The notes under the pieces were generated by a model. That model searched no databases. It was not told the DNA's origin and saw only the letters and a program-made list of their open reading frames with translations. From positions 3,041,587 to 3,105,586 of the forward strand of contig NZ_CP044545.1 of NCBI RefSeq assembly GCF_008935075.1: DNA of 64,000 nucleotides. The letters run 5' to 3'. Source of the DNA: Pradoshia sp. D12 (lineage in GTDB: Bacteria > Bacillota > Bacilli > Bacillales > Pradoshiaceae). The translations under genes were made by a program, and so were the position numbers. Shown in pieces: positions 29,420 to 38,870 of the stretch; position 1 is the first letter of the stretch; the number at the start of each line of letters is the position of its first letter.

Positions 29420-31169
29420 GGCTAACCATCTCCTCACCTATTTGCGAACGTATAATTTCCTGATAAACCGGATTATGTGTTTTTAACTCTTCATGATTTC
29501 CAATACCTACTATTTTCCCATTATCCATAATGATAATTTTGTCGGCATCCATAACAGAGGTTATTCTTTGGGCAATCAAAAAAATCATCGACCCTTTCGT
29601 TCTTTCCCCTAATGATTCCTTTAATTGCTTCTCCGTGACCGCATCAAGTGCGCTGGTTGAATCATCAAGAATTAAAACAGATGATTTTTTCAACAGGGCT
29701 CTGGCAATCGATAATCTTTGCTTTTGGCCACCGGAAAGATTAATTCCGCCCTGTCCAAGATGAGTATCATACCCATTGGGCAAAGCCTCTATGAATGTAT
29801 GGGCACAGGCTGCCTTGGCTGCCTGTACCACCTCTTCCATACTGGCATTCCCATTTCCCCAAAGTATATTTTCTTTAATCGTTCCCGTAAATAATATAGA
29901 TTTCTGAGGCACATATGCCACAGACTCTCTCAATAAAGCTGGGTCCATCATTTGAATGTTTACCCCATTCATATAAATGGCACCTTTAGAAGGTTCATAC
30001 AATCTAGGAATCAAGTTAACCAGACTGCTCTTTCCTGATCCGGTTGAACCTATTATCCCAACTGTCTCTCCCATATTTACATGAAAGGTAGCATCTTTTA
30101 CTACAAAGTCCTTCGTTCCAAAGTATGAAAAACCAACTTGATTAAAAAAGATACCTTCTTTATCAATAGCTTTTCCAGATGTATCAAGTGTTGAAGGAGG
30201 CTCCTCAGTATTAAATACTTCTCCAATCCTTCCGGCAGATACCCTTGCCCGAACAAAGAAATTAAATATCATTGAAATCATCGATAAAGATACTAAGATT
30301 TGAGTCATATAGTTCACATAGGCAACAATTTGTCCAACCTGCATCTGTCCATTATTTATATTCCAACCGCCCACTAAAAGGACGAGCACAATTCCAAAAT
30401 TCACGGTTAGCATGATTCCAGGACTAAATACAGACATTACTCGCATAGCTTTAATAGAGGTTTCTGCCAAATCATCATTCCGTTCTTCAAAACGCTCCTT
30501 CTCAAACTTAGAACGATTGAATGCCCTGATCACCCGTATGCCGGATAAATATTCTCTCATTACCCCGTTCAAGCGATCTGTCACTTTTTGAACGCGGATA
30601 AAGAAAGGAAAGCTAAGTTTCAGATTCAGCATAATGATACCCGCTACAATCGGAATAATAATTAATAGAATCCATGATATAGAAGCATTTAAACGGACTG
30701 CCATGATAATGCTCCCTATACAAATCAATGGAGCCTTCACCATAATTCTCATCAAGCCGTTCACAAATACTTGCACCTGCGTTACGTCATTTGTAAGCCT
30801 TGTAACTAGAGTCGCTGCTTCAAAACGGTTCATTTGCACGAGTTTTAAAGACTGTATCTTTTTATATAAATCAGAGCGAAGTTCGGCTCCCATTTTTTGC
30901 GAAATATTACTGGAGATTATATTCCTGCTTATCGCACCCAACGCACCTACTGCCGTAACAACTAACATCACTCCGCCCATTTCCAATACAAAAGAAAGGT
31001 CTTTATTTGCTACACCTTTATCAATCATCGTTGCTAATATCGTAGGCAGAAGCAAATCACAAATGGCTTCAACCATTAAAAATAGAATCGCAACCGTAAA
31101 TAAAACTCCATATTTCTTTATATATTTTCGTAAATACCCCATACCTTCACCTTTTTTCGTTACCGACAT
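29409..31169 (-). CDS. ABC exporter subunit with degenerate nucleotide-binding domain
   Basis: A 586-residue half-exporter with six membrane helices (about 20-310) and an ATPase domain. Walker A is GSTGSGKSS and the signature is intact (NLSGGQKQR). The residue after Walker B is Asp instead of Glu (LILDDST), and the H-loop His is replaced by Gln (LIAQRIT). These losses mark the degenerate half of a heterodimer; the partner gene overlaps its 3' end. Starts are possible at 31169 (after AAGGATG) or at 31142 (after AAAGGTGA). Resembles YfiB. Confidence 0.87.
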   Translation of the reverse strand: MSVTKKGEGMGYLRKYIKKYGVLFTVAILFLMVEAICDLLLPTILATMIDKGVANKDLSFVLEMGGVMLVVTAVGALGAISRNIISSNISQKMGAELRSDLYKKIQSLKLVQMNRFEAATLVTRLTNDVTQVQVFVNGLMRIMVKAPLICIGSIIMAVRLNASISWILLIIIPIVAGIIMLNLKLSFPFFIRVQKVTDRLNGVMREYLSGIRVIRAFNRSKFEKERFEERNDDLAETSIKAMRVMSVFSPGIMLTVNFGIVLVLLVGGWNINNGQMQVGQIVAYVNYMTQILVSLSMISMIFNFFVRARVSAGRIGEVFNTEEPPSTLDTSGKAIDKEGIFFNQVGFSYFGTKDFVVKDATFHVNMGETVGIIGSTGSGKSSLVNLIPRLYEPSKGAIYMNGVNIQMMDPALLRESVAYVPQKSILFTGTIKENILWGNGNASMEEVVQAAKAACAHTFIEALPNGYDTHLGQGGINLSGGQKQRLSIARALLKKSSVLILDDSTSALDAVTEKQLKESLGERTKGSMIFLIAQRITSVMDADKIIIMDNGKIVGIGNHEELKTHNPVYQEIIRSQIGEEMVSHGK

Positions 31170-31272
31170 ATGACTACATCCTTATTTTGCTAAAACCTTT
31201 TCAATCATACAAGTAAAAAGCCCAATTTACCTTTCCTTTTAAAAACAGTTTAGGAGCTTTATATATAGATAG

Positions 31273-31314
31273 ATAAAAAAACACACGGAATTTCCTAATC
31301 GGAAACCCGTGTGT
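31273..31314 (-). terminator. Rho-independent terminator of the amino-acid transporter
   Basis: Minus strand ACACACGGGTTTCC pairs with GGAAATTCCGTGTGT, then TTTTTTTA. Confidence 0.8.
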
Positions 31315-31322
31315 ATTCATAT

Positions 31323-32672
31323 TTACATATTTGATTTTTTCAGATAGAGATATACAGGATAACCCAATGCGGTAATCGCTAATCCAATTAGAGAATATAA
31401 GGTATCGGTAAAAACCGTACATACCAATATATATACTCCGCCAATGATTCCGACAAGCGGAACAAACGGATAGAAAGGAACTCGATAAGTCGGAACTAGA
31501 TCCTTACGCTTTTTACGAAGGATGAAAACCCCGTAAATGGCCATTACAAAGAAAATCCATGTGGCGAATAAGGCCAGAGTAGACAGTGTATTAAATGATC
31601 CAGATAAAATATAAATAATCGATAAGGCCACTTCAAAAATAAAGACATTAATCGGTGTACTTGTACGGCTTTCAACACGTCCCATAACATGATGGAACGG
31701 GAAGATCTTGCTTTGTGCCATCGCAAATGGCACTCGGACACCTGTCATCAAATATCCGTTCAATGTACCAAATATAGATATTAGAATCCCTATCGAGATA
31801 ATCGCTGAGCCACCGCTTCCAAAAAGAATGAGAGCAGCATCCGTTGCTACTTTTTCTGTCGAAACAATTTCCTGAACAGACATAACAGAGAAAAAGGCTA
31901 CGTTTATTAGGACATAAGCTGCAATAATAATCGTCATTCCAAACAAAATAGAGCGTGGTAAGTCGCGCTGAGGATTTTTCATTTCTCCAGCCATATTTCC
32001 AACACTCACCCAGCCTTCATAGGCAAACAAAGTTCCTAGGATTGCAGCACCAAAGCTAGTTAGGGTAAAGCTATGAACAGATTCTCCCGAGAATAGCGAT
32101 GCTGTTTCTTTCCCCATTCCATGAATAATTCCAAACACGATAATGGCAATAATTGGAATCATTTTAGCTATCGTAGAAATGAACTGAATCCTGCCTCCAA
32201 GTTTAGTTGAGATGATATTTAGTGCGGCCACAAATACTAAAATACCAATCGCTAATAATTTTTGCTGGAGGTCTGTCATAGGCATAAAATATGTTGCTTG
32301 TGTGGCAAAAACGATGGATAGCGCCGCCAGAATGCCTGGTATATAGATTAACGCTTGTACCCATCCAAATAGGAAAGCAAATTTTTCTCCATAAAGCTCC
32401 TTCAAATAAGCGAATACCCCACCTGTCTCCGGTATAGCTGAGCCAATCTCAGCCAACGTCAGAGCAGCTGCAAGAGTAATTAATCCCCCAAGTAACCAAG
32501 CTATAATAGCCGCAACTGGAGAACCGGCGCTTTCCAATACTGGAGTAGCTTTAAAAAATATACCTGATCCAATTACAACCCCAACTACAATGGTTAAGGC
32601 TTCTTTCAAACCAATCTCTTTCTTTAAAACAGCTCCCGCTGCATAGATGTTCTTCTTTTGATGTTTTGACAT
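31323..32672 (-). CDS. APC-family amino-acid permease (SteT-like)
   Basis: A 449-residue membrane protein with about 12 hydrophobic helices. Helix 1 has the substrate-binding GSGIFF motif (VVIGSGIFFKATPVLESAGS), typical of the LAT-type branch of the amino acid-polyamine-organocation family. AYEGWVSVGNMAGEMKNPQR is the conserved helix 6-7 region. B. subtilis SteT, a Ser/Thr exchanger, is the nearest I recall, but the substrate is not shown here. Transcribed alone. Confidence 0.85.
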   Translation of the reverse strand: MSKHQKKNIYAAGAVLKKEIGLKEALTIVVGVVIGSGIFFKATPVLESAGSPVAAIIAWLLGGLITLAAALTLAEIGSAIPETGGVFAYLKELYGEKFAFLFGWVQALIYIPGILAALSIVFATQATYFMPMTDLQQKLLAIGILVFVAALNIISTKLGGRIQFISTIAKMIPIIAIIVFGIIHGMGKETASLFSGESVHSFTLTSFGAAILGTLFAYEGWVSVGNMAGEMKNPQRDLPRSILFGMTIIIAAYVLINVAFFSVMSVQEIVSTEKVATDAALILFGSGGSAIISIGILISIFGTLNGYLMTGVRVPFAMAQSKIFPFHHVMGRVESRTSTPINVFIFEVALSIIYILSGSFNTLSTLALFATWIFFVMAIYGVFILRKKRKDLVPTYRVPFYPFVPLVGIIGGVYILVCTVFTDTLYSLIGLAITALGYPVYLYLKKSNM

Positions 32673-33106
32673 GGCTTAATTAATCCTCTCAAAATAAGTT
32701 CCTTATTTCACATATTAAAAATGTTATCCGAAAGAGAGAAGTTATTCAAGACAATTATTGATTTATTAATCATATTAGTATAGCAAAAATTGAATTTATT
32801 AATTGATACACTCCTAAATTATCCTATTTTATTTAATAATTACTTCACTAATTATTTGCTCACAATATTTTATAGGAGTATGGTATGTTCTAGTTTCTAA
32901 TATCTCTTGATGACGAACTAGCTTCCTTTCCAAAACCTAGTCTTGAAACCGTTATTTTTTATGGATATACATAAACATTTGAGTTTTATATTTTAACCTC
33001 TTATATAAAAGTTTAGAATTTGTTCTGAATCTTCATATAGTTAAATTTTACCACTAATCAAAAAACATTTATAATAAAAATTGAATCATATAAGGAGGTT
33101 GGAACT
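32673..33106. other. Divergent intergenic region, permease to dehydrogenase
   Basis: 434 bases, very AT-rich, between divergent genes. A TATAAT at 33070-33075, 37 bases before the dehydrogenase ATG, is a plausible -10, but no good -35 accompanies it. No open frame, RNA gene or repeat seen. Confidence 0.4.
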
Positions 33107-33916
33107 ATGACGAAACAAGTATATGTCATTACAGGCGGATCTGGCGGAATGGGGAAAGCAACTGCTGAATTAGTCGGCAAGAAGGGGACTGTCCTTTTAG
33201 CAGACGTTTCGCATGAACGCTTACTTCAAACAAAAGAGGAATTGGCTGGAAAAGGGATTACAGATGTCCACATTCAAGTCGTTGATATTACATCTAAGGA
33301 AAACGTTGCAGACCTAGCTGATAAGGCTGCTGAGCTGGGTACATTAAAAGGATTAGTTCATACAGCAGGCCTTTCTCCTACTATGGCGGATTCAAAACGG
33401 ATTACAGAAGTTAACCTGGTTGGGACAGGCATTATTCTAGAAGCTTTCCTTCCACTTGCTACGGAAGGAACAGCGGTCGTTTGCATCTCTTCCATGAGCG
33501 GTTATATGGCTCCCCGTCAAGGCCCTTATATGGAAGTACTAAAACAGCCGTTAGCTGAAAATGCCGTGGAAACAATGGAGCAATTTGCCCAAGGGAATCC
33601 TGGGGCTGCCTACAGTTTATCTAAATTAGGCGTACAATTAATTGTTGAGGACCAGGCATGGACATGGGGAGAAAAAGGCGCACGTATAAATTCTCTCTCT
33701 CCTGGAACAATCAACACACCAATGGGACGTCAGGAAGCCTCAAAGCAAGCAGAAATGAAGAAGATGCTTGAAATTACACCTTTACGTCGTGAAGGGGAAT
33801 CAAAAGAGATTGCAACAGCTGTAGAATTTTTATTAAGCGATGCGGCTTCTTATATCACAGGTATCGACTTACGCGTAGATGGCGGTACTGTAGCAAATCT
33901 AGCAAAACATAAATAA
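33107..33916 (+). CDS. Short-chain dehydrogenase/reductase
   Basis: A 269-residue classical SDR with the cofactor loop TGGSGGMG at residues 9-16. The catalytic Ser is in CISSMSGYM, and Tyr and Lys in YSLSKLG. Asp in LLADVS suggests NAD(H) preference. A 20-residue insert (EVLKQPLAENAVETMEQFAQ) separates Ser from Tyr, as in hydroxysteroid-dehydrogenase-like members. The substrate cannot be inferred. AAGGAGG lies before the ATG. Confidence 0.88.
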   Translation: MTKQVYVITGGSGGMGKATAELVGKKGTVLLADVSHERLLQTKEELAGKGITDVHIQVVDITSKENVADLADKAAELGTLKGLVHTAGLSPTMADSKRITEVNLVGTGIILEAFLPLATEGTAVVCISSMSGYMAPRQGPYMEVLKQPLAENAVETMEQFAQGNPGAAYSLSKLGVQLIVEDQAWTWGEKGARINSLSPGTINTPMGRQEASKQAEMKKMLEITPLRREGESKEIATAVEFLLSDAASYITGIDLRVDGGTVANLAKHK

Positions 33917-33947
33917 ACAATCCTACAGTAATAGTAAATACTCTATT

Positions 33948-33995
33948 GCACTCTGAACATTAGGTTTCAAGCTTAACTTTCAGGGTGCTTTGTAT
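33948..33995 (+). terminator. Possible terminator of the dehydrogenase gene
   Basis: GCACTCTGAA pairs with TTTCAGGGTGC across a long loop with G-U pairs, followed by a poor T-run (TTTGT). Confidence 0.35.
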
Positions 33996-34034
33996 GAATG
34001 CCTTCCACTACGTCTTCTCCATATCGCCGCTCTA

Positions 34035-34850
34035 TTAATCTGACAATTTATCCTTCTTAAACCTATACATCATCCAATATCCAATATCTGCGAAGCCAAT
34101 TCGTTTATATATAGCGCCAGCATTTGGATTATCATAAAACAAGCATATTTCCTTTCCCTCACTAAGAAGCTGCTTGCATAACTTGACCATACATTTCGTA
34201 GCATAGCCTTTTTTCTTATAATCTCCTAAAGTAGCGACAGCGACTACCATAGCTGAGCAGGAATTTTCCGCTGTAGTCGAAGCGGATGAAACTACTTTCC
34301 CATTATCGGTAATATAAGCACAACGCGAAAAACCATCCTTTAAACTTTTACGTTTTTCTTCTACCGACGTACATGAATTTTTAAATTCCGGGATATTTTG
34401 CAGCAATTCAACAATTCGTTCTGCATCATCAGGTGCAGCATACTGTACTTCTGTCGTATCTACATAGCCAGCCTCAGCGTTTAAAACTTGGCATTTCGCA
34501 TAAAATGTTTGCCTTTTATTTAAAAGTCTCTGCTGTAAATAGGGTTCAATATTCTCAGTGACTTCCTTTAGACCGGACATCATGGAAAATTCAGGATCAT
34601 TCAGCATAATATCAGCAAATCCTTTGGCATCAAATAGATCATTCACAGCATATGGGATATAGTTTTCTTTGTATTTTAAAAGAACGGCAATCAGATTCCC
34701 ATTTGTATCAAACTCTCCCCAAACCTTTTGGAAATCTTCCTCATATCCATACGCTTCAATATCCCCAATTAAAAATAAGTTTTCAGAAGGCTTCGTATGA
34801 ATAAAAGACACACAAACATCATGATCTTTTTCGCTTAAACGCTTAATCAT
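34035..34850 (-). CDS. GNAT-family acetyltransferase, two-domain
   Basis: A 271-residue protein. The C-terminal half is a GNAT domain: MVVAVATLGDYKKKGYATKC carries the acetyl-CoA loop (KKKGYA) and YDNPNAGAIYKRIGFADIG is motif B. The N-terminal half is the divergent domain found in larger GNAT proteins. Substrate unknown. Single gene with ATG at 34850 and GGGAG/GAGGGAGA upstream. Confidence 0.82.
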   Translation of the reverse strand: MIKRLSEKDHDVCVSFIHTKPSENLFLIGDIEAYGYEEDFQKVWGEFDTNGNLIAVLLKYKENYIPYAVNDLFDAKGFADIMLNDPEFSMMSGLKEVTENIEPYLQQRLLNKRQTFYAKCQVLNAEAGYVDTTEVQYAAPDDAERIVELLQNIPEFKNSCTSVEEKRKSLKDGFSRCAYITDNGKVVSSASTTAENSCSAMVVAVATLGDYKKKGYATKCMVKLCKQLLSEGKEICLFYDNPNAGAIYKRIGFADIGYWMMYRFKKDKLSD

Positions 34851-35097
34851 TCTCCCTCACTCCCATACAAAAAAATATTGAATGCTTTAATATACAATTT
34901 AGCCCATCCACCGACAAAGAACTCGTAAAACTATGCTTTTGAATATTTTAACATAATTACCCATTTATTCAGTGGTATTCTATGTATATATACGGTTGCT
35001 TAATAAAATCCTTACTGCCACATTTCCTTCTTCATGTTATCACTTTTCAACTGAGCTCGACGAAACAAATAGGATTGCAACGACACAATTCAATAAT

Positions 35098-35148
35098 AAA
35101 AAATCGCATCCTCACGGTTAAATATGTACCGTCGGATGCGATGTTTTT
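35098..35148 (-). terminator. Rho-independent terminator
   Basis: Minus strand CATCGCATCC, GACGGTAC, then ACCGTGAGGATGCGAT and TTTTTT: a long stem after the luciferase-like gene. Confidence 0.85.
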
Positions 35149-35151
35149 TCA

Positions 35152-36165
35152 TTATTGACCTTCAACCACTTCTTTTAGTATTTCGTAGGACCGCTTTTGT
35201 TTATCTTGATCATAGATATAGGAAACAGCCATAATTTCATCAGCATTATATTTTTCCTGGAAGCTGATTAGCTGCTCGCGTATGGATTGTTTTGAGCCAA
35301 GCAACGTGACACTGGACATGGATTTTGCCATTTGTTTTTCAGGTCCATTCCATAATTCATCCATGTTTTTGATTGGAGGGCTTAACAAATTTTTTGTCCC
35401 ACGAACAACGTTTAGGAAAAATTGTTGCATGGTTGTAGATTCTATCTCAGCCTCTTCATCACTTTCCGCTGCAATAACATTCAAGCAGACCATCATATAA
35501 GGAGCACTTAGATATTCAGACGGCTTGAATTGATTACGGTAAATTGAGATGGCTTCTTCCAAATAAGTTGGAGCAAAATGGGCTGCAAATACATAAGGCA
35601 GACCCAATTTAGCAGCAAGAACAGCTGATTCCGTAGAGGATCCCAAAATATAAATTGGTATATTGGTGTCGACACCCGGGTACGACCTTACATAACCCTG
35701 ATTCTCTTCCGGTCCCAAATAGGTTAACAAGGATTGCACATCTGAAGGAAATGTATAAACGGAATCCTTCTGTGAACGTCTTAATGCACTCGCCGTCATC
35801 ATATCTGTTCCAGGCGCTCTTCCCAAGCCCAAATTAAGGCGATTTGGATAGATAGTTGCCATCGTTCCAAACTGCTCCGCCACAACTAATGGGGAATGAT
35901 TAGGCAGCATAATGCCACCGGATCCGACCTCTATTTTATCTGTATGCTCCAAAATATGTTTAATTAAAATAGAAGTGGCTGAGCTAACCATTGTAGGTGT
36001 ATTGTGATGCTCGGCAACCCAATATCGCTTATATCCCATCTTCTCTGTAGCCTGTGCAAGCTCAACCATTGAATCAATTGCTCCCTTTGCATCTTGGCCT
36101 TTGCGAATAGGGGCTAAATTTAGTACAGAAACAGGAACATTTATATTAATACTTTTATTTGTCAT
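35152..36165 (-). CDS. Luciferase-like flavin-dependent oxidoreductase
   Basis: A 337-residue LLM-class TIM-barrel protein. Diagnostic are KRYWVAEHHNTPTMVSSATS near residue 46, VGSGGIMLPNHSPLVVAEQF near 81, and LGLGRAPGTD near 111. These fit the group related to B. subtilis YwcH and E. coli YhbW rather than alkanal luciferases proper. Substrate unknown; FMN or F420 use cannot be distinguished with certainty, but Bacillaceae lack F420 as a rule. Confidence 0.87.
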   Translation of the reverse strand: MTNKSININVPVSVLNLAPIRKGQDAKGAIDSMVELAQATEKMGYKRYWVAEHHNTPTMVSSATSILIKHILEHTDKIEVGSGGIMLPNHSPLVVAEQFGTMATIYPNRLNLGLGRAPGTDMMTASALRRSQKDSVYTFPSDVQSLLTYLGPEENQGYVRSYPGVDTNIPIYILGSSTESAVLAAKLGLPYVFAAHFAPTYLEEAISIYRNQFKPSEYLSAPYMMVCLNVIAAESDEEAEIESTTMQQFFLNVVRGTKNLLSPPIKNMDELWNGPEKQMAKSMSSVTLLGSKQSIREQLISFQEKYNADEIMAVSYIYDQDKQKRSYEILKEVVEGQ

Positions 36166-36282
36166 ATAGTTTGGATCCTTCCATCATAAAGTTTCCATTT
36201 AATAGTAACAAGTAAGTGACAATAAACAAACATTCTTGCTTGATCAATCCTTTTTCTAAGCTTCGCACCTGGGTATTAATAG

Positions 36283-36311
36283 TTGTTTTTCCTATCAATA
36301 ATGGATATACT
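36283..36311 (+). promoter_or_regulatory. SigA-type promoter for the DUF1292 gene
   Basis: TTGTTT (36283-36288), 17 bases and TATACT (36306-36311), 34 bases before the start codon. Confidence 0.5.
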
Positions 36312-36345
36312 AAGCGGACAAGTAAATCGTTAAAGGAGTAATCAA

Positions 36346-36615
36346 ATGGCGAAAATTGAAGTGGGAGAAATCCTTGTATTAGAAGGCGAAAATGGACAGG
36401 AAGAAGAAATTGAAGTACTAGGTACATTGGATGTAGACGGAGCAGAATACGCTGTTACCGCACTCGTGGAAGAAATCAAACTCGAAACAGAAGAAGATAT
36501 GGAAATATTCTTTTTCCGTGTTGACGAAGACGGTGAACTTCACGAAATTGAAAGCGACGAAGAATTCCAAAAGGTCGCAAGTGTACTTGAAGAGAATATG
36601 AAACACTCTCATTAA
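36346..36615 (+). CDS. DUF1292 family protein
   Basis: An 89-residue acidic protein of the DUF1292 family, widespread in Firmicutes (B. subtilis YrzB is one). Typical is the pattern of short strands with acidic loops: GEILVLEGENGQEEEIEVLG, then EYAVTALVE, EDMEIFFFRVDEDGELHEIE and a C-terminal helix. Function not established. AAAGGAG precedes the ATG, and the gene is monocistronic between a promoter and a terminator. Confidence 0.88.
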   Translation: MAKIEVGEILVLEGENGQEEEIEVLGTLDVDGAEYAVTALVEEIKLETEEDMEIFFFRVDEDGELHEIESDEEFQKVASVLEENMKHSH

Positions 36616-36627
36616 TTTACAGGTAAT

Positions 36628-36672
36628 AGGTTGTCCCAAATGCATTAATAGCATAAGGGACAACCTTTTTTG
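36628..36672 (+). terminator. Rho-independent terminator
   Basis: AGGTTGTCCC (36628-36637) pairs with GGGACAACCT (36657-36666), followed by TTTTTT. Confidence 0.85.
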
Positions 36673-36677
36673 TGAAT

Positions 36678-36842
36678 TCAGTCAAGATCTACTATAGACC
36701 TAGGTGTTGACTGTGAATATCCATAAATCCACAGCCATTCAAGGCCCATTCCGTTTTCATCCTTCAATTTCCCACGTACAGAAAATCTCTTAGTTATTTT
36801 TTTCTTTAATAACAGTATTTCTCCTCTATACTTGTATGCCAC
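36678..36842 (-). pseudogene. Possible small gene or C-terminal gene remnant
   Basis: A 54-codon minus-strand frame from a GTG at 36842 to a TGA at 36678, reading YKYRGEILLLKKKITKRFSV, then RGKLKDENGMGLEWLWIYGY and ending PRSIVDLD. Composition is protein-like, with a basic middle. The frame remains open about 11 more codons upstream (YNHFDFFYNLN). No clear start exists; AGAGGAG lies inside, before a CTG. I lean to a remnant. Family not recognised. Confidence 0.3.
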
Positions 36843-37117
36843 ATTTAAATTGTAAAAAAAGTCAAAATGATTGTATAGTTAAATAGATAAAGATTGTATC
36901 TACCGCTCTCATTATGACATTTAATAAATGTTTTTATCTAAAGAAACCTACTCTGACTACGTTTTATCAACCAAAGAAAACTCCTCTTCCAGATTCAAAG
37001 AATCTTGCACACATAATTATTCCTAATACATTTTGAGCCATTTGCTTCAGAATACGAAACCTCTAATCATCATAAAATTATTTTTGTATTAAAAGACTGA
37101 TTTGAATGGAGGATCAT

Positions 37118-38677
37118 ATGAAGGATACGATGAAGAAACGGATTGGTGTTATTCTATCAGCTGCGCTTCTTTTCTTACCATTCAGCCTGCCTACAAAAAC
37201 CTCAGCCGGCAAGCTGAAACCACCTGATGAAACCTTTACGCCAGGCCAATGGTTCCTGGGTGAACGGCCGCCGAATTTAAATCCAGCTAAACCTCCGATT
37301 GTTTTTGTCCAAGGGAAAAATGGCAGTTCAACCAGTTGGTACGGTGAAACAGAATATCATGGCGTGAATGATATGTATACAAAGGCGTATGAAGCCGGAT
37401 ATCAAACCGCCTTTGTCCAGCTTTATGATGCAGCCGGAAACGGGTCGGAAAATCAGTATACGAACGGAGAATTACTTGCATCGATGCTAGCCGATATCTC
37501 CCGACACTTCAATGGCCAGAAAGTCAACATCATCGCTCACAGCAAAGGAGGACCAGATACTCAAGCAGCCCTAGTACACTATGGAGCCCACCCCTATGTC
37601 GGCAAGGTTATTACACTAGGTTCACCACATCGTGGTTCAGAGCTGGCAGACCTGGCATATAGCTGGTATGCTGGGTGGCTCGGAGATTTGCTTGGCCAAA
37701 ACGATGCTGGTACCTATTCTTTGCAGCTTGGGGAAATGGCGAGATTCCGCTCTGTAACGGATGGGCATACGAATAGAAACAAGAATAAGTACTATACCGT
37801 GGCAGGAACGGATCATGGACCTGCTTTCTCCGCTCTATCCTTGGGAGGCGCCTATTTATCTTCATACGGGGCTAATGATGGATTGGTCACTGAAACAAGC
37901 TCCAAACTATCCTATGGTACACATCTGTTTACAGACAGCTCAATTGACCATGATAATATTCGGATGGGCTCCAAGGTGTTTTCGCGGATTGAGCCTTATA
38001 TGCGCACTGCCACAGTTACACAAATTAAATCAACAGCCGATCCCGAGCAAAATGAATCGGCCATTCAAAATACATCTTCTCATTATATTCATGGGGATGC
38101 CTTAGCCCAAAATCAACTTGTAAAAAAAGAGATCTATATTCCGGAAAAAACCACCGGTACAATCTCGATCTATACGGCCCACTCATCAACAGGTGTCGAA
38201 TTGATTTCACCAGATGGTACCATCATCCCCGCCTCTAAGCCGACTGTCGATCAGATACTTTTTTCCGGTGCCAGCTTATATACCTTTTATAACAAAGAAT
38301 TCACTCCTGGTACATGGACGGTACAAATAAAGGCAACGGAAGCTGATGATGCCTATCTATTAGCCTCTACCTTTAACGAAAAGGAAATATATAAACTGGA
38401 GATGGCCGGAACAGGCAAAGCAGAGCTGACGGACTTCACCATCCGTGCCCCTAAGCATTCCGGAACAGCTAGCTTCTCAATTAAATTAATCGACAAAGAC
38501 GGTATCGAATTGACGCAAACCGTCCTCCCTAAGACAACCAACGGAATAGATTTCTCTGCCAAACTGCCAAAAGTGCCGAAGCCAGGTGTCTATAATATGA
38601 CAGTCGATATCAAGACCAAGCATCCTAACGGAAAAGAGTCTGTTCGCACGTTGGTGAGATCTGTTTATATTGATTAA
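37118..38677 (+). CDS. Secreted lipase/esterase
   Basis: A 519-residue exported alpha/beta hydrolase. Residues 1 to about 30 are a signal peptide (basic start, then IGVILSAALLFLPFSLP), with likely cleavage before the mature SAGKLKPPDE. The nucleophile elbow is AHSKGG, in the Ala-x-Ser-x-Gly form of Bacillus lipases. The acid is probably Asp in GANDGLV and the base His in SIDHDNI, so the triad is complete by about residue 287. The remaining 220 residues are beta-rich and look like two accessory domains. SD TGGAGG stands 5-6 bases before the ATG at 37118; an upstream in-frame ATG overlaps it. Transcribed alone. Confidence 0.85.
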   Translation: MKDTMKKRIGVILSAALLFLPFSLPTKTSAGKLKPPDETFTPGQWFLGERPPNLNPAKPPIVFVQGKNGSSTSWYGETEYHGVNDMYTKAYEAGYQTAFVQLYDAAGNGSENQYTNGELLASMLADISRHFNGQKVNIIAHSKGGPDTQAALVHYGAHPYVGKVITLGSPHRGSELADLAYSWYAGWLGDLLGQNDAGTYSLQLGEMARFRSVTDGHTNRNKNKYYTVAGTDHGPAFSALSLGGAYLSSYGANDGLVTETSSKLSYGTHLFTDSSIDHDNIRMGSKVFSRIEPYMRTATVTQIKSTADPEQNESAIQNTSSHYIHGDALAQNQLVKKEIYIPEKTTGTISIYTAHSSTGVELISPDGTIIPASKPTVDQILFSGASLYTFYNKEFTPGTWTVQIKATEADDAYLLASTFNEKEIYKLEMAGTGKAELTDFTIRAPKHSGTASFSIKLIDKDGIELTQTVLPKTTNGIDFSAKLPKVPKPGVYNMTVDIKTKHPNGKESVRTLVRSVYID

Positions 38678-38684
38678 TGTGTAT

Positions 38685-38731
38685 ATACACCCCTCTTATG
38701 TTTCTATAATAAGAGAGGTGTTTCTTTTTTG
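38685..38731 (+). terminator. Rho-independent terminator of the lipase gene
   Basis: ACACCCCTCTTAT pairs with ATAAGAGAGGTGT, followed by TTCTTTTTT. Confidence 0.8.
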
Positions 38732-38870
38732 CTTATTCAGATTATAAAGTGGTCATATTATATTTTTTAAGCTCTCGCTCCATCCAATAATCTTACACTT
38801 TGATACAGGTATACTTTCATTTCAGCAGGGAATTCTATTTCAAATCACTTCTATAAAAGGAGCACGGATT

